A stretch of 64,000 bases of DNA, from positions 2,604,001-2,668,000 of the forward strand of contig CP111109.1 of assembly GCA_026314275.1 (NCBI GenBank). Direction: 5' to 3'. Made by a program: the position numbers and the translations under genes. The notes beneath the pieces were generated by a model. The model was not told where the DNA came from, ran no database searches, and saw nothing but the letters and a program-made list of their open reading frames with translations. This document shows positions 16,552 through 24,067 of the stretch, piece by piece; within the stretch, counting starts at the first letter, position 1; the number at the start of each line of letters is the position of its first letter. The DNA is from JAGOEY01 sp017997515 (GTDB taxonomy: Bacteria > Pseudomonadota > Gammaproteobacteria > Burkholderiales > Burkholderiaceae_C).

Positions 16552-16580
16552 TTGGTAAAAACCCTAATCCGTGCCATAAT
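16552..16580 (+). promoter_or_regulatory. Promoter of the DEAD-box helicase gene
   Basis: TTGGTA, a 17-bp spacer and CATAAT, 4/6 and 5/6 matches to the sigma-70 consensus. Start predicted near 16587, leaving a leader of about 208 nt. Confidence 0.65.
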
Positions 16581-16586
16581 CTGAGG

Positions 16587-16794
16587 CTGCGCTGCACACC
16601 AGTAGTGCATTTTGTGCATCTCCTGTCACACACCGGGTCCGCAAGAGCTTCGAATTACCTCGAAGATCCATTGCAAAAGTACCCCCTCAAGTAAGCCCCT
16701 GCGCTTACCAGGCTCCGTTTGATGGTTGATGTTTTTTAACCATTAACGAAGCGTCCGCTGGCCACGCTGGCGGTGACTTTCGTGTGAGAAAAAT
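16587..16794 (+). promoter_or_regulatory. Long structured 5' leader of the DEAD-box helicase mRNA
   Basis: No gene fits. Three hairpins can be drawn: CTTCGA/TCGAAG, GTAAGC/GCTTAC and TGGTT/AACCA around a T-run. Long structured leaders are known for cold-shock genes of this class and commonly control their own expression; that role here is inferred. Confidence 0.5.
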
Positions 16795-18714
16795 ATGACC
16801 GACACTTTTGAAGTGCAGGGCGACTTCGCGCCTGTGCAATCCTTTGATTCCTCTTCTGTGGAATCCTTTGCTGCTGACTTTTCGGCAGCCCCTGAATTCA
16901 CCGCTGCTGCAGACACGTCTGAAGCGGTCGTGGAAGACACCACCCCCGCTGTTCCCAACGGTTTTGTGAAGCTGGGCCTCGCGGCCGAGCTGGTGCGCGC
17001 CGTGGCCGACATGGGTTTCACCGAACCCACCGTGGTGCAGGCCAAGACCATTCCCATGGCCATGCCCCGTGAAGACGGCGCAGATGGTTTTACCGACCTG
17101 ATGGTGTCCAGCCAGACCGGTAGCGGCAAAACAGCAGCCTTCCTGCTGCCCGTGTTGCACACCCTGCTCAAGCGCCAGGCTGAAATCGCCGCGCGTGAAC
17201 GTGCCGAGTTCGAAGCCGCTGTGGCCCAGGCCATTGCCAAGGGTGAAGCGCCTCCGAAGAAGCCCAAGCGCAAGGACCCGACCAACATGCGCAACTTCAA
17301 GGCCGCAACGCCTGGTGCGCTGATCCTGTGCCCAACCCGCGAACTGGCCCAGCAAGTGGCCCACGACGCCATCGACCTGGTGCGCCATTGCCAAGGCCTG
17401 CGTGTTGCCAACGTGGTGGGTGGTATGCCTTACCAGCTGCAAATCGCCAAGCTGCAGAACGCCGACCTCGTGGTGGCCACACCAGGCCGCCTGCTGGACC
17501 TGCAACGCTCCATGCAAATCAAGCTCGACCAGGTCAAGTTCCTGGTCGTGGACGAAGCCGACCGCATGCTGGACCTGGGTTTCTCCGACGACCTCGCCGA
17601 AGTGAACCAGCTCACCATCGAACGCCAGCAAACCATGATGTTCAGCGCCACGTTTGCGCCACGCATCCAGCAGCTGGCCCAACGTGTGATGCGCGAACCC
17701 CAGCGTGTGACCATTGACAGCCCACAAGAAAAACACGCCAACATCAAGCAAGTGCTGTTCTGGGCCGACAACGCCACCCACAAGCGCAAGCTGCTGGACC
17801 ACTGGCTGCGCGACACCACCATCAACCAGGCCATCGTGTTTGCGAGCACCCAGGTTGAATGTGACGGTCTGGCCAACGACCTGCAGCAAGACGGCTTCAG
17901 CGCCGTAGCATTGCACGGCGCCCTGAGCCAGGGCCTGCGCAACCGCCGTCTGATGGCCTTGCGCCAGGGCCAGGTGCAGATCCTGGTGGCAACCGATGTG
18001 GCTGCGCGCGGCATTGACGTGCCCACCGTGACCCACGTATTCAACTTCGGCCTGCCCATGAAGGCCGAGGATTACACCCACCGCATTGGCCGTACCGGCC
18101 GTGCAGGACGTGACGGTATTGCCGTGACTTTCGCCGAGTTCCGCGACCGTCGCCGCATTTCCGACATCGAAGCCTACAGCCGCCAGCAGTTCAAGTCTGA
18201 AGTGGTGCCTGGCATGGAACCCCAGCAACGTATGCCCGACACCCGCCCCGCGCGTGGTTTTGGCGGCGGCGGTGGTGGCTCGCGTGACCGCAAGTTTGGC
18301 GGCGGTGGCGGCAACCGCGGTGGTGACCGTGGTGGTTTTGGCGGCGACCGTGGCAACTATGCCGGTGCCAGCGGTTTTAACGACCGCAATGCCCGTCCGC
18401 CAGCCCGCACCGGTGGTGCCCCTGCCTACAACGGTGGTGGTTACGCACCTCGCGACGAACGCAGCTTTGAGCGCCGTGATGACGGTGCCAACGGTTACGG
18501 TCGCAAGCCCCATTTTGGTGACCACGGCGGCCATGGTGGCGGCAACAGCGGTTATGGCGCTCCACGCAACAGCGGTGCACCCCGTGGTGATTTCGCGCCC
18601 CGTGGCGACTTTGCCCCCCGCAAGCCTGCCCACGCCAAACATGGCAACGAAGGCAAGGCCTTCGTGCCCCGCGACACCCTGCGCAAGCCGCCTGCCAAGT
18701 TCACACCACGTTGA
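16795..18714 (+). CDS. DEAD-box ATP-dependent RNA helicase with Gly-rich tail
   Basis: 639 aa. After an acidic N-terminal extension of about 55 residues come the Q motif, motif I (SSQTGSGKTA), Ia (PTRELAQQ), II (VVDEADRML), III (SAT), V (VATDVAARGIDVP) and VI (HRIGRTGRAGRDG). A lysine-rich insertion (about residues 120-165) sits between motifs I and Ia. The last 165 residues are a low-complexity Gly/Arg/Asn/Asp tail of RGG type, expected to bind RNA loosely. Likely role is ribosome assembly or mRNA unwinding at low temperature. RhlE/CsdA-like; the exact ortholog is unclear. Confidence 0.93.
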   Translation: MTDTFEVQGDFAPVQSFDSSSVESFAADFSAAPEFTAAADTSEAVVEDTTPAVPNGFVKLGLAAELVRAVADMGFTEPTVVQAKTIPMAMPREDGADGFTDLMVSSQTGSGKTAAFLLPVLHTLLKRQAEIAARERAEFEAAVAQAIAKGEAPPKKPKRKDPTNMRNFKAATPGALILCPTRELAQQVAHDAIDLVRHCQGLRVANVVGGMPYQLQIAKLQNADLVVATPGRLLDLQRSMQIKLDQVKFLVVDEADRMLDLGFSDDLAEVNQLTIERQQTMMFSATFAPRIQQLAQRVMREPQRVTIDSPQEKHANIKQVLFWADNATHKRKLLDHWLRDTTINQAIVFASTQVECDGLANDLQQDGFSAVALHGALSQGLRNRRLMALRQGQVQILVATDVAARGIDVPTVTHVFNFGLPMKAEDYTHRIGRTGRAGRDGIAVTFAEFRDRRRISDIEAYSRQQFKSEVVPGMEPQQRMPDTRPARGFGGGGGGSRDRKFGGGGGNRGGDRGGFGGDRGNYAGASGFNDRNARPPARTGGAPAYNGGGYAPRDERSFERRDDGANGYGRKPHFGDHGGHGGGNSGYGAPRNSGAPRGDFAPRGDFAPRKPAHAKHGNEGKAFVPRDTLRKPPAKFTPR

Positions 18715-18736
18715 TCCTGGCGGCAACTTTGCCTGA

Positions 18737-18768
18737 AAGCGCTGGTCTGCGGACCAGCGCTTTTTTTT
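18737..18768 (+). terminator. Terminator of the DEAD-box helicase gene
   Basis: AAGCGCTGGTC-TGCG-GACCAGCGCTT followed by eight T: an 11-bp perfect stem. Confidence 0.95.
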
Positions 18769-18837
18769 GGCCTGTTGGAGGTGCAGGGCAAAACATGTTG
18801 TGACATTTGAGGACAATAGCGGCAGGAGTCCTTTTGT

Positions 18838-20298
18838 ATGCCCACCACTACGTCGTCTGCAGATTTTGAACACATGTTCGAGCTTGCTCCTGTGTCCCTC
18901 TGGCTGGAGGACTACAGCGGGCTGAAGCAGTTGTTTGACCGCTGGCGTGCCGAGGGGGTTACCAATCTGTTGACCTACCTGGCCCAGGATGCGGCCCGGC
19001 TGCGTGAATGCACATCCATGATCAAGGTGCTGAAGGTCAACCAGCGCACGCTTGATTTGTTTGCGGCCGCCACCCAGGAGGAGCTGGTTGTACGGCTGGG
19101 TGATGTGTTCCGCGACGACATGCATGGGCAGGTGGCGCATGAGCTGAACCAGCTGTGGGAGGGCAAGCTGGCTTTTTCCAACCAGACCGTGAACTACGCA
19201 CTGGATGGCCGCCGCCTGGACGTGCAGATTGGTGCCCGTGTGTTGCAGGGCCACGAAGACTGCTGGGACCGGGTGCTGGTGTCGCTGGAGGACATCACGG
19301 CGCGGACCAAAGCCACCACCTTGCTGGCGCGCAGCGAGCGGCATGCTCGCGACCTGTTTGAGCACTCCCCGGTATCGCTCTGGGTCGAAGATTTCAGCGC
19401 AGTCAAACGCCTGCTGGACGAGGTGCGTAACCAGGGTATTGAGGACTTTCCGACTTTCATCAAGGTGCACCCCGAATTTGTCACGCGGTGTATGGAAGAG
19501 ATTCGCGTCATCGATGTGAACCAGCAAACCTTGAAGATGTTTGGTGCCCCATCCAAAAGCGCTTTGTTACAGCAGTTGGGTCTGGTTTTCCGTGACGAGA
19601 TGCACGACTCCTTTGCCGAACAACTGCGTGATTTGTGGAACGGCAAACTCGCCCAGCAGCGTGAGGTGCTCAACTATTCGCTCAGCGGCGACATGATCAA
19701 TATCCACATGCAATTTGCGGTGCTGGACGGGCATGTTGCCGAATGGGATCTGGTGCTGGTGTCGCTGGTGGACATCACTGCGCGCAAAAAGGCCGAGGCT
19801 TATCTGGAATACCTCGGCAAACACGATGTGCTGACCCGGCTGCGCAACCGTGCCTTTTATGCGGAAGAGTTGAACCGCCTGTCCCGTCGTGGCCCCTGGC
19901 CGTTGACCATCATCGCCATTGACCTGAACGGACTCAAGCGCGTGAACGATGAACAGGGCCACGCGGCGGGAGATGCCTTGCTGCGGCGTATGGGCGAGGT
20001 GCTGGCCAAAGCCGTGGATGCACCCGCATGCACTGCGCGTATTGGTGGAGATGAATTTGCGGTGCTGCTGCCAGGCACGGATGACCGGGGAGGCCTGGCC
20101 GTGAAGGAGCGCATCGAATCCCTGCTGGAGTTGAACAACCAGTTTTACACAGGCAACACGTTGAGCTTGTCCCTGGGGATGGCGCGTGCTGATTCGGGGG
20201 CCCAAATCGAAGCCGCCATCCAGAAAGCCGACCGCGAGATGTATGCCGAAAAAGCCCGGTACTACAACACCGTTCAGACGGATCGTCGCCAGCTCTGA
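18838..20298 (+). CDS. Diguanylate cyclase with two tandem PAS-like sensor modules
   Basis: 486 aa, no membrane segments, so cytosolic. Two repeats of about 150 residues start near residues 10 and 170, each beginning with a shared block (APVSLWLEDYS / SPVSLWVEDFS) and ending VSL-x-DITAR, which marks the PAS C-terminus. The GGDEF domain (about 330-480) has an intact active site, ARIGGDEFAVLLPG, and makes cyclic di-GMP. No RxxD inhibitory site is seen before it. AGGAG lies 9 nt before the ATG. The signal sensed by the duplicated module is unknown. Confidence 0.9.
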   Translation: MPTTTSSADFEHMFELAPVSLWLEDYSGLKQLFDRWRAEGVTNLLTYLAQDAARLRECTSMIKVLKVNQRTLDLFAAATQEELVVRLGDVFRDDMHGQVAHELNQLWEGKLAFSNQTVNYALDGRRLDVQIGARVLQGHEDCWDRVLVSLEDITARTKATTLLARSERHARDLFEHSPVSLWVEDFSAVKRLLDEVRNQGIEDFPTFIKVHPEFVTRCMEEIRVIDVNQQTLKMFGAPSKSALLQQLGLVFRDEMHDSFAEQLRDLWNGKLAQQREVLNYSLSGDMINIHMQFAVLDGHVAEWDLVLVSLVDITARKKAEAYLEYLGKHDVLTRLRNRAFYAEELNRLSRRGPWPLTIIAIDLNGLKRVNDEQGHAAGDALLRRMGEVLAKAVDAPACTARIGGDEFAVLLPGTDDRGGLAVKERIESLLELNNQFYTGNTLSLSLGMARADSGAQIEAAIQKADREMYAEKARYYNTVQTDRRQL

Positions 20299-20311
20299 TC
20301 CGGCTGTGGCC

Positions 20312-21544
20312 TCAAACTTCCATGCTGGTCCGCCCGATTTCGGGCCAGCGGTGGTGCAGGTACACCCAGGCCACCAGGCCCACAAACAGCATCAGCATGG
20401 ACGCGGCAGCCAGCCCTACGGCGGAATGCATCACCAGCGGGGCGATCACGCCAGCCACGATGCCGTTGGCGGTAGAGCCCACAAATGCCTGCAAAGATGA
20501 GGCCATGCCGCGCCGCTCAGGGTAAAGGTCGAGCACCAGCAAAGTCACCACGGGCACCATCAGCGCCCAGCCAAACGCAAAGATGGCGATCGGAAACATC
20601 GACCAGGACACATGGGCCGGGAACAGCAGGTTGGCCCCCAGGTTGATGACCGACACCAGCACCATGATCAGGAAGCCGTGGCGGATCTGCCGCTTGGGTG
20701 CAATCTTGCCGGCCAGCCGTCCGCTGAGCCAAGCGCCCGCCATGATGCCGGCGATGGTCAGGATAAAAAACCAGAAAAACTGCCCTGGCTCCAGGGCCAG
20801 CAAGTCCCCCAGAAAAGCAGGTGCTGCCAGCACGTACAGAAACATGCCGTTGAACGGCACCCCGCTGGCCAGCGCCAGCAGCAGGAAACGCGGGCTGGAG
20901 CCCAGTTGCCAGTACCCGCGCATCAGGTGCCGGGCGTTAAACGGCTGGCGCTGCGTGACGTGTAAGGTCTCCGGCAGCCAACGGAAGTTGATGCTCCACA
21001 ACACCACCCCCACACCCGTCAGGAACCAGAAAATGCTGTGCCAGCCCGCATGCACAAACAGCCACCCACCCACCATGGGTGCAATGGCAGGGGCCACGCC
21101 GAAGTAAATAGTGACCTGGCTCATCACCTGCTGGGCCTGCGCGGGCGGGAACATATCGCGGATCACCGCGCGCGACACCACAATGCCCGCGCCGGTGGAC
21201 AAACCCTGCAGCGCGCGGAAGAACACCAGTTGCCCAATACTTTGCGAGAGTGCACACCCCGCAGAAGCGACGGTAAACACCGCAATCCCCCATAACACCA
21301 CCGGCCGCCGCCCAAAACTGTCGGCCAGTGCCCCGTGGAACAGGTTCATGAAGGCAAAACCAAACAGGTAGGCCGACAGCGTTTGCTGCATTTCTACCGG
21401 TGTGGCGTTGAGTGCCTTGGCAATGCCGGAGAACGCGGGAATGTAGGTGTCGATCGAGAACGGCCCCAGCATGCCCAGCACCGCCAATAACGCGGCCAAT
21501 GCCCAGCGGGGGCCACGCCAGAGTTCGGATGCGTTGGGGTTCAT
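20312..21544 (-). CDS. Multidrug efflux MFS transporter, Bcr/CflA family
   Basis: 410 aa, twelve predicted membrane helices. The family opening MLGPFSIDTYIPAFSGIAKAL, motif A variant GALADSFGRRPV between helices 2 and 3, and antiporter motif C region ALQGLSTGAGIVVSRAVIRD match Bcr/CflA drug:H+ antiporters. Its ATG overlaps the stop of the VF530 gene (ATGA), indicating coupled translation. Substrates cannot be predicted. Confidence 0.9.
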   Translation of the reverse strand: MNPNASELWRGPRWALAALLAVLGMLGPFSIDTYIPAFSGIAKALNATPVEMQQTLSAYLFGFAFMNLFHGALADSFGRRPVVLWGIAVFTVASAGCALSQSIGQLVFFRALQGLSTGAGIVVSRAVIRDMFPPAQAQQVMSQVTIYFGVAPAIAPMVGGWLFVHAGWHSIFWFLTGVGVVLWSINFRWLPETLHVTQRQPFNARHLMRGYWQLGSSPRFLLLALASGVPFNGMFLYVLAAPAFLGDLLALEPGQFFWFFILTIAGIMAGAWLSGRLAGKIAPKRQIRHGFLIMVLVSVINLGANLLFPAHVSWSMFPIAIFAFGWALMVPVVTLLVLDLYPERRGMASSLQAFVGSTANGIVAGVIAPLVMHSAVGLAAASMLMLFVGLVAWVYLHHRWPEIGRTSMEV

Positions 21545-21825
21545 GGTTTGGTGCGCCGTATTTCACGCAGCATGAAGAGATACAGCCCTTCGACCTTGTC
21601 GCGCGCCCAGGGGGTTTTGCGCAAAAACTTCAGGCTGGAAGCAATGCTCGGGTCACTGGTGAAGCAGCGCACCGGGATACGTTCGCCCAGGCCTTCCCAG
21701 CCGTAATAGTCAACCAGCGCCGTGACGATGGCCTCCAGCGTCAGCCCGTGCAGCGGATTACGCGCCTGGGTGGTGGGGGCGGGTGGCTTGTTGGGCGGTG
21801 GTGGTGTTTGCATGCTGTTTGTCAT
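21541..21825 (-). CDS. VF530 family (DUF2132) small DNA-binding protein
   Basis: 94 aa. NPLHGLTLEAIVTALVDYYGW, RCFTSDPSIASSLKFLRKTPWAR and KVEGLYL match the VF530 fold, described from structure as a putative DNA-binding module. A proline-rich N-terminal stretch precedes it. The frame is open 60 nt further up, but this ATG begins the usual short protein and lies after the terminator that ends the tRNA transcript. Confidence 0.88.
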   Translation of the reverse strand: MTNSMQTPPPPNKPPAPTTQARNPLHGLTLEAIVTALVDYYGWEGLGERIPVRCFTSDPSIASSLKFLRKTPWARDKVEGLYLFMLREIRRTKP

Positions 21826-21860
21826 GGCACATTTCCCCTTCACGCGGTCCGGGACTTTGC

Positions 21861-21894
21861 ATAAAAAAACCCACCATGGTGACATGGTGGGTTT
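21861..21894 (-). terminator. Terminator after tRNA-Lys
   Basis: On the minus strand, ACCCACCATG-TCAC-CATGGTGGGT with a seven-T tail, just downstream of the tRNA. Confidence 0.85.
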
Positions 21895-21927
21895 TAGTGT
21901 GCAATCGCATGGTTTGCACGGTGTAAG

Positions 21928-22003
21928 TGGTGGGTCCTGAGTGACTCGAACACTCGACCTACGGATTAAGAGTCCGCTGCTCTACCAACTGAGCTAAGAA
22001 CCC
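21928..22003 (-). tRNA. tRNA-Lys (CTT)
   Basis: 76 nt with encoded CCA. Acceptor GGGTTCT pairs with AGGACCC; the D-arm reads TTAGCTCAGTTGGTAGAGC; the anticodon loop CTCTTAA gives CUU (Lys, AAG codons); the T-arm carries GTTCGAG. All stems close. Confidence 0.95.
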
Positions 22004-22131
22004 ACTTTGAAACCTGTTTGCAGCAACCCGCGTGGTGAACCTTGTGCAGATTCTGTGCGCCGGTAGGCAAGCCCCAGATTATGCCGCAAATTTTGCCCGT
22101 GTGGCAAGCGGCGGCGTATTCCGGAGCGGAT

Positions 22132-23109
22132 TTACATCAGCAGGTGTTCACCCTCGTTGGCGCCACCCAGCGTCACGTAGTTCACCTTGCGAATGTCCAT
22201 CAGCTTTTTGCCACCGGCGTAACTGATGGAGCTTTGTACGTCCTGCTCCATCTCTACCAGCGTGTCGGCCAGCTTGCCTTTGATCGGCTCCAGAATGCGT
22301 TTGCCTTCAACGTGTTTGTACTCACCCTTGTTGAAGTCGCTGGCCGAGCCGTAGTATTCCTTGAACAGCGCACCATCCACCTCCACCGTCTTGCCGGGTG
22401 ATTCTTCGTGGCCCGCGAACAGCGAGCCAATCATCACCATCGATGCGCCAAAACGCACACTTTTGGCGATGTCGCCGTGGTCGCGGATACCGCCGTCGGC
22501 AATGATGGGTTTGGTCGCGACACGGGCACACCATTTGAGCGCGCTCAGCTGCCAGCCGCCCGTGCCAAAACCGGTCTTGAGTTTGGTGATACACACCTTG
22601 CCTGGGCCAATGCCCACCTTGGTGGCGTCGGCACCCCAGTTTTCCAGGTCGATGATGGCCTCGGGTGTGCCCACGTTGCCCGCAATCACAAACGAGGCTG
22701 GCAGCTTTTGTTTGAGGTAGCCAATCATGTTCTTCACGCTGTCGGCGTGTCCATGGGCGATGTCGATGGTGATGTATTCGGGCACCAGGCCCGCTGCGGC
22801 CAGCTGGTCCACGGTGTCGTAGTCGGGCTTCTTCACACCCAGCGAGATGGACGCAAACACGTCCTTGGCGTGCATGTCTTTGACGAACTGGACGTTGTCC
22901 AGGTCGAAGCGGTGCATCACGTAAAAGTAGCCGTTTTGTGCGAGCCACAGGCAGATGGTTTCATCCACCACTGTTTTCATGTTGGCGGGCACCACCGGCA
23001 GGCGGAAGCTGCGGTTGCCCAGCGTGACGCTGGCGTCACATTCCGAGCGGCTTTCCACGCGGCACTTGCGGGGCAGCAGCAGGATGTTGTCGTAGTCAAA
23101 AATTTGCAT
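22132..23109 (-). CDS. guaC: GMP reductase
   Basis: Converts GMP to IMP with NADPH in purine salvage. 325 aa TIM barrel of the IMPDH/GMPR family without a CBS module. MQIFDYDNILLLPRKCRVESRSECD, the nucleotide-binding GNVGTPEA and the catalytic-cysteine loop GIGPGKVCITK are all present, followed by DGGIRDHGDIAK and MIGSLFAGHEESPG. The frame is open upstream; this ATG has AAGGAG before it and gives the family start. Confidence 0.92.
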   Translation of the reverse strand: MQIFDYDNILLLPRKCRVESRSECDASVTLGNRSFRLPVVPANMKTVVDETICLWLAQNGYFYVMHRFDLDNVQFVKDMHAKDVFASISLGVKKPDYDTVDQLAAAGLVPEYITIDIAHGHADSVKNMIGYLKQKLPASFVIAGNVGTPEAIIDLENWGADATKVGIGPGKVCITKLKTGFGTGGWQLSALKWCARVATKPIIADGGIRDHGDIAKSVRFGASMVMIGSLFAGHEESPGKTVEVDGALFKEYYGSASDFNKGEYKHVEGKRILEPIKGKLADTLVEMEQDVQSSISYAGGKKLMDIRKVNYVTLGGANEGEHLLM

Positions 23110-23208
23110 GTCCAGGCTCCTTGGGTGGAGTGTGGGGAACCATTCCGCCACACAAGAGCGCTTGGCTTGATGCCGGTTCCGTGGCCTGCTGGGTTGGCTG
23201 CAGGGCAC

Positions 23209-23242
23209 AAAAAAACCGGGCGTCAAGAAACTTGGGCCCGGT
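23209..23242 (-). terminator. Terminator of the CxxC secreted protein gene
   Basis: Minus strand: ACCGGGC and GCCCGGT stems with a seven-T tail, about 80 nt past the stop of the upstream gene. Confidence 0.8.
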
Positions 23243-23319
23243 GACTGATTCTACGGGGCCTGCGGCGGGTGGGTGCCCCGCGCAGGCATATGGCCTTCAT
23301 ACAGCGCGGTGCATACCGC

Positions 23320-24012
23320 TCAGGGGAGTTCTGCGCAGCGCGACTGTGCGGCGGTGATGATGCGGCCCTGCGCGTCCTCGACCCAGCCCACCACACGCAG
23401 CCGCTCGGGCTGGGCCGTGGCACCCAAGCCCATGGGGCGGGACTCCCATAAACGCTTTTGCTCATCTTTTGATAGCTGGTTGTGCCCATTCCATGTGCGC
23501 GTAAGGCTGTTTCGGACCAGATTTCTCTCCACTGGAGTGCCTTCGGTGCCTGCGGCAATGGTTTCCACCAGCACCAGCCAGCCTGTCACTGGAAGGGGTA
23601 CGGGGCGCACCTCGGACTGCGGCAACTCCATCGACGCGCCGATGTAGCCGTTGAACGGCAGGCCGTGCGCCACACGCATGCGGTAGGGGCGTTTGGCTAC
23701 AGGGGTTTGGGTGGTGTGCGACGTTGTGGGGGCATTGCGGTGCAGGGCGGCCAAGCGGTCGTTGGCGTCCCGCGTGGCGGCAGCCGACAGCGGGGCCTCG
23801 TCCCCACGCGGGCTGGGCACGATCCAGTCCAGCACCAGCGTGCGCGGCGGAGCGGGGCGTGCGGTGGTGTCGCTCCAGCAGTTTTCACAGTCGGCGCTGG
23901 TAAAGCGCTCGACCAGCGCTACCGGCGTGCGCTGGCCGTCGCTGGCGCAGGACGACTGGGCTTGGGCGGCGGCCGCAAAGGCTGTGAGCAGCAAAAAGGG
24001 GAGGTGTTTCAT
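23320..24012 (-). CDS. Secreted protein with CxxC motif, DUF1223-like
   Basis: 230 aa. A signal peptide (MKHLPFLLLTAFAAAAQAQ) is followed by VERFTSADCENCW, which resembles the thioredoxin-like DUF1223 start (VELFTS-x-x-C-x-x-C). The rest does not match any family I know well, so the call is tentative; the protein should be periplasmic. A GCTAT-type mini-element lies in its codons around TRTWNGHNQLSKDE. Divergent from the UvrD helicase gene. Confidence 0.65.
   Translation of the reverse strand: MKHLPFLLLTAFAAAAQAQSSCASDGQRTPVALVERFTSADCENCWSDTTARPAPPRTLVLDWIVPSPRGDEAPLSAAATRDANDRLAALHRNAPTTSHTTQTPVAKRPYRMRVAHGLPFNGYIGASMELPQSEVRPVPLPVTGWLVLVETIAAGTEGTPVERNLVRNSLTRTWNGHNQLSKDEQKRLWESRPMGLGATAQPERLRVVGWVEDAQGRIITAAQSRCAELP
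23466..23508. repeat. GCTAT-type mini-element, partial, inside the CxxC protein gene
   Basis: GATAGCTGGTTGTGCCCATTCC and the following ATGTGCGCGTAAGGC keep the right half of the element; the left GCTAT arm is degenerate. Frame is preserved. Confidence 0.5.
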
Positions 24013-24055
24013 GGTGGGCGGCGGTGGAAGGCAGGAGATGAAACAGGCGACTTTC

Positions 24056-24061
24056 TACAAT
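24056..24061 (+). promoter_or_regulatory. -10-like element 6 nt before the UvrD-type helicase gene
   Basis: TACAAT, then GGGCGG, then ATG; no Shine-Dalgarno sequence. Predicts a leaderless mRNA. Confidence 0.5.
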
Positions 24062-24067
24062 GGGCGG

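Noticed and set aside
16705..19527. A 940-codon open frame on the minus strand
   Set aside because: It is antisense to the DEAD-box and GGDEF genes; the translation is His/Gly/Val/Ala-rich low complexity with no domain, typical of shadows in GC-rich genes. Similar long frames (e.g. 2870-4174, 29996-31723, 51685-52893) were rejected for the same reason.
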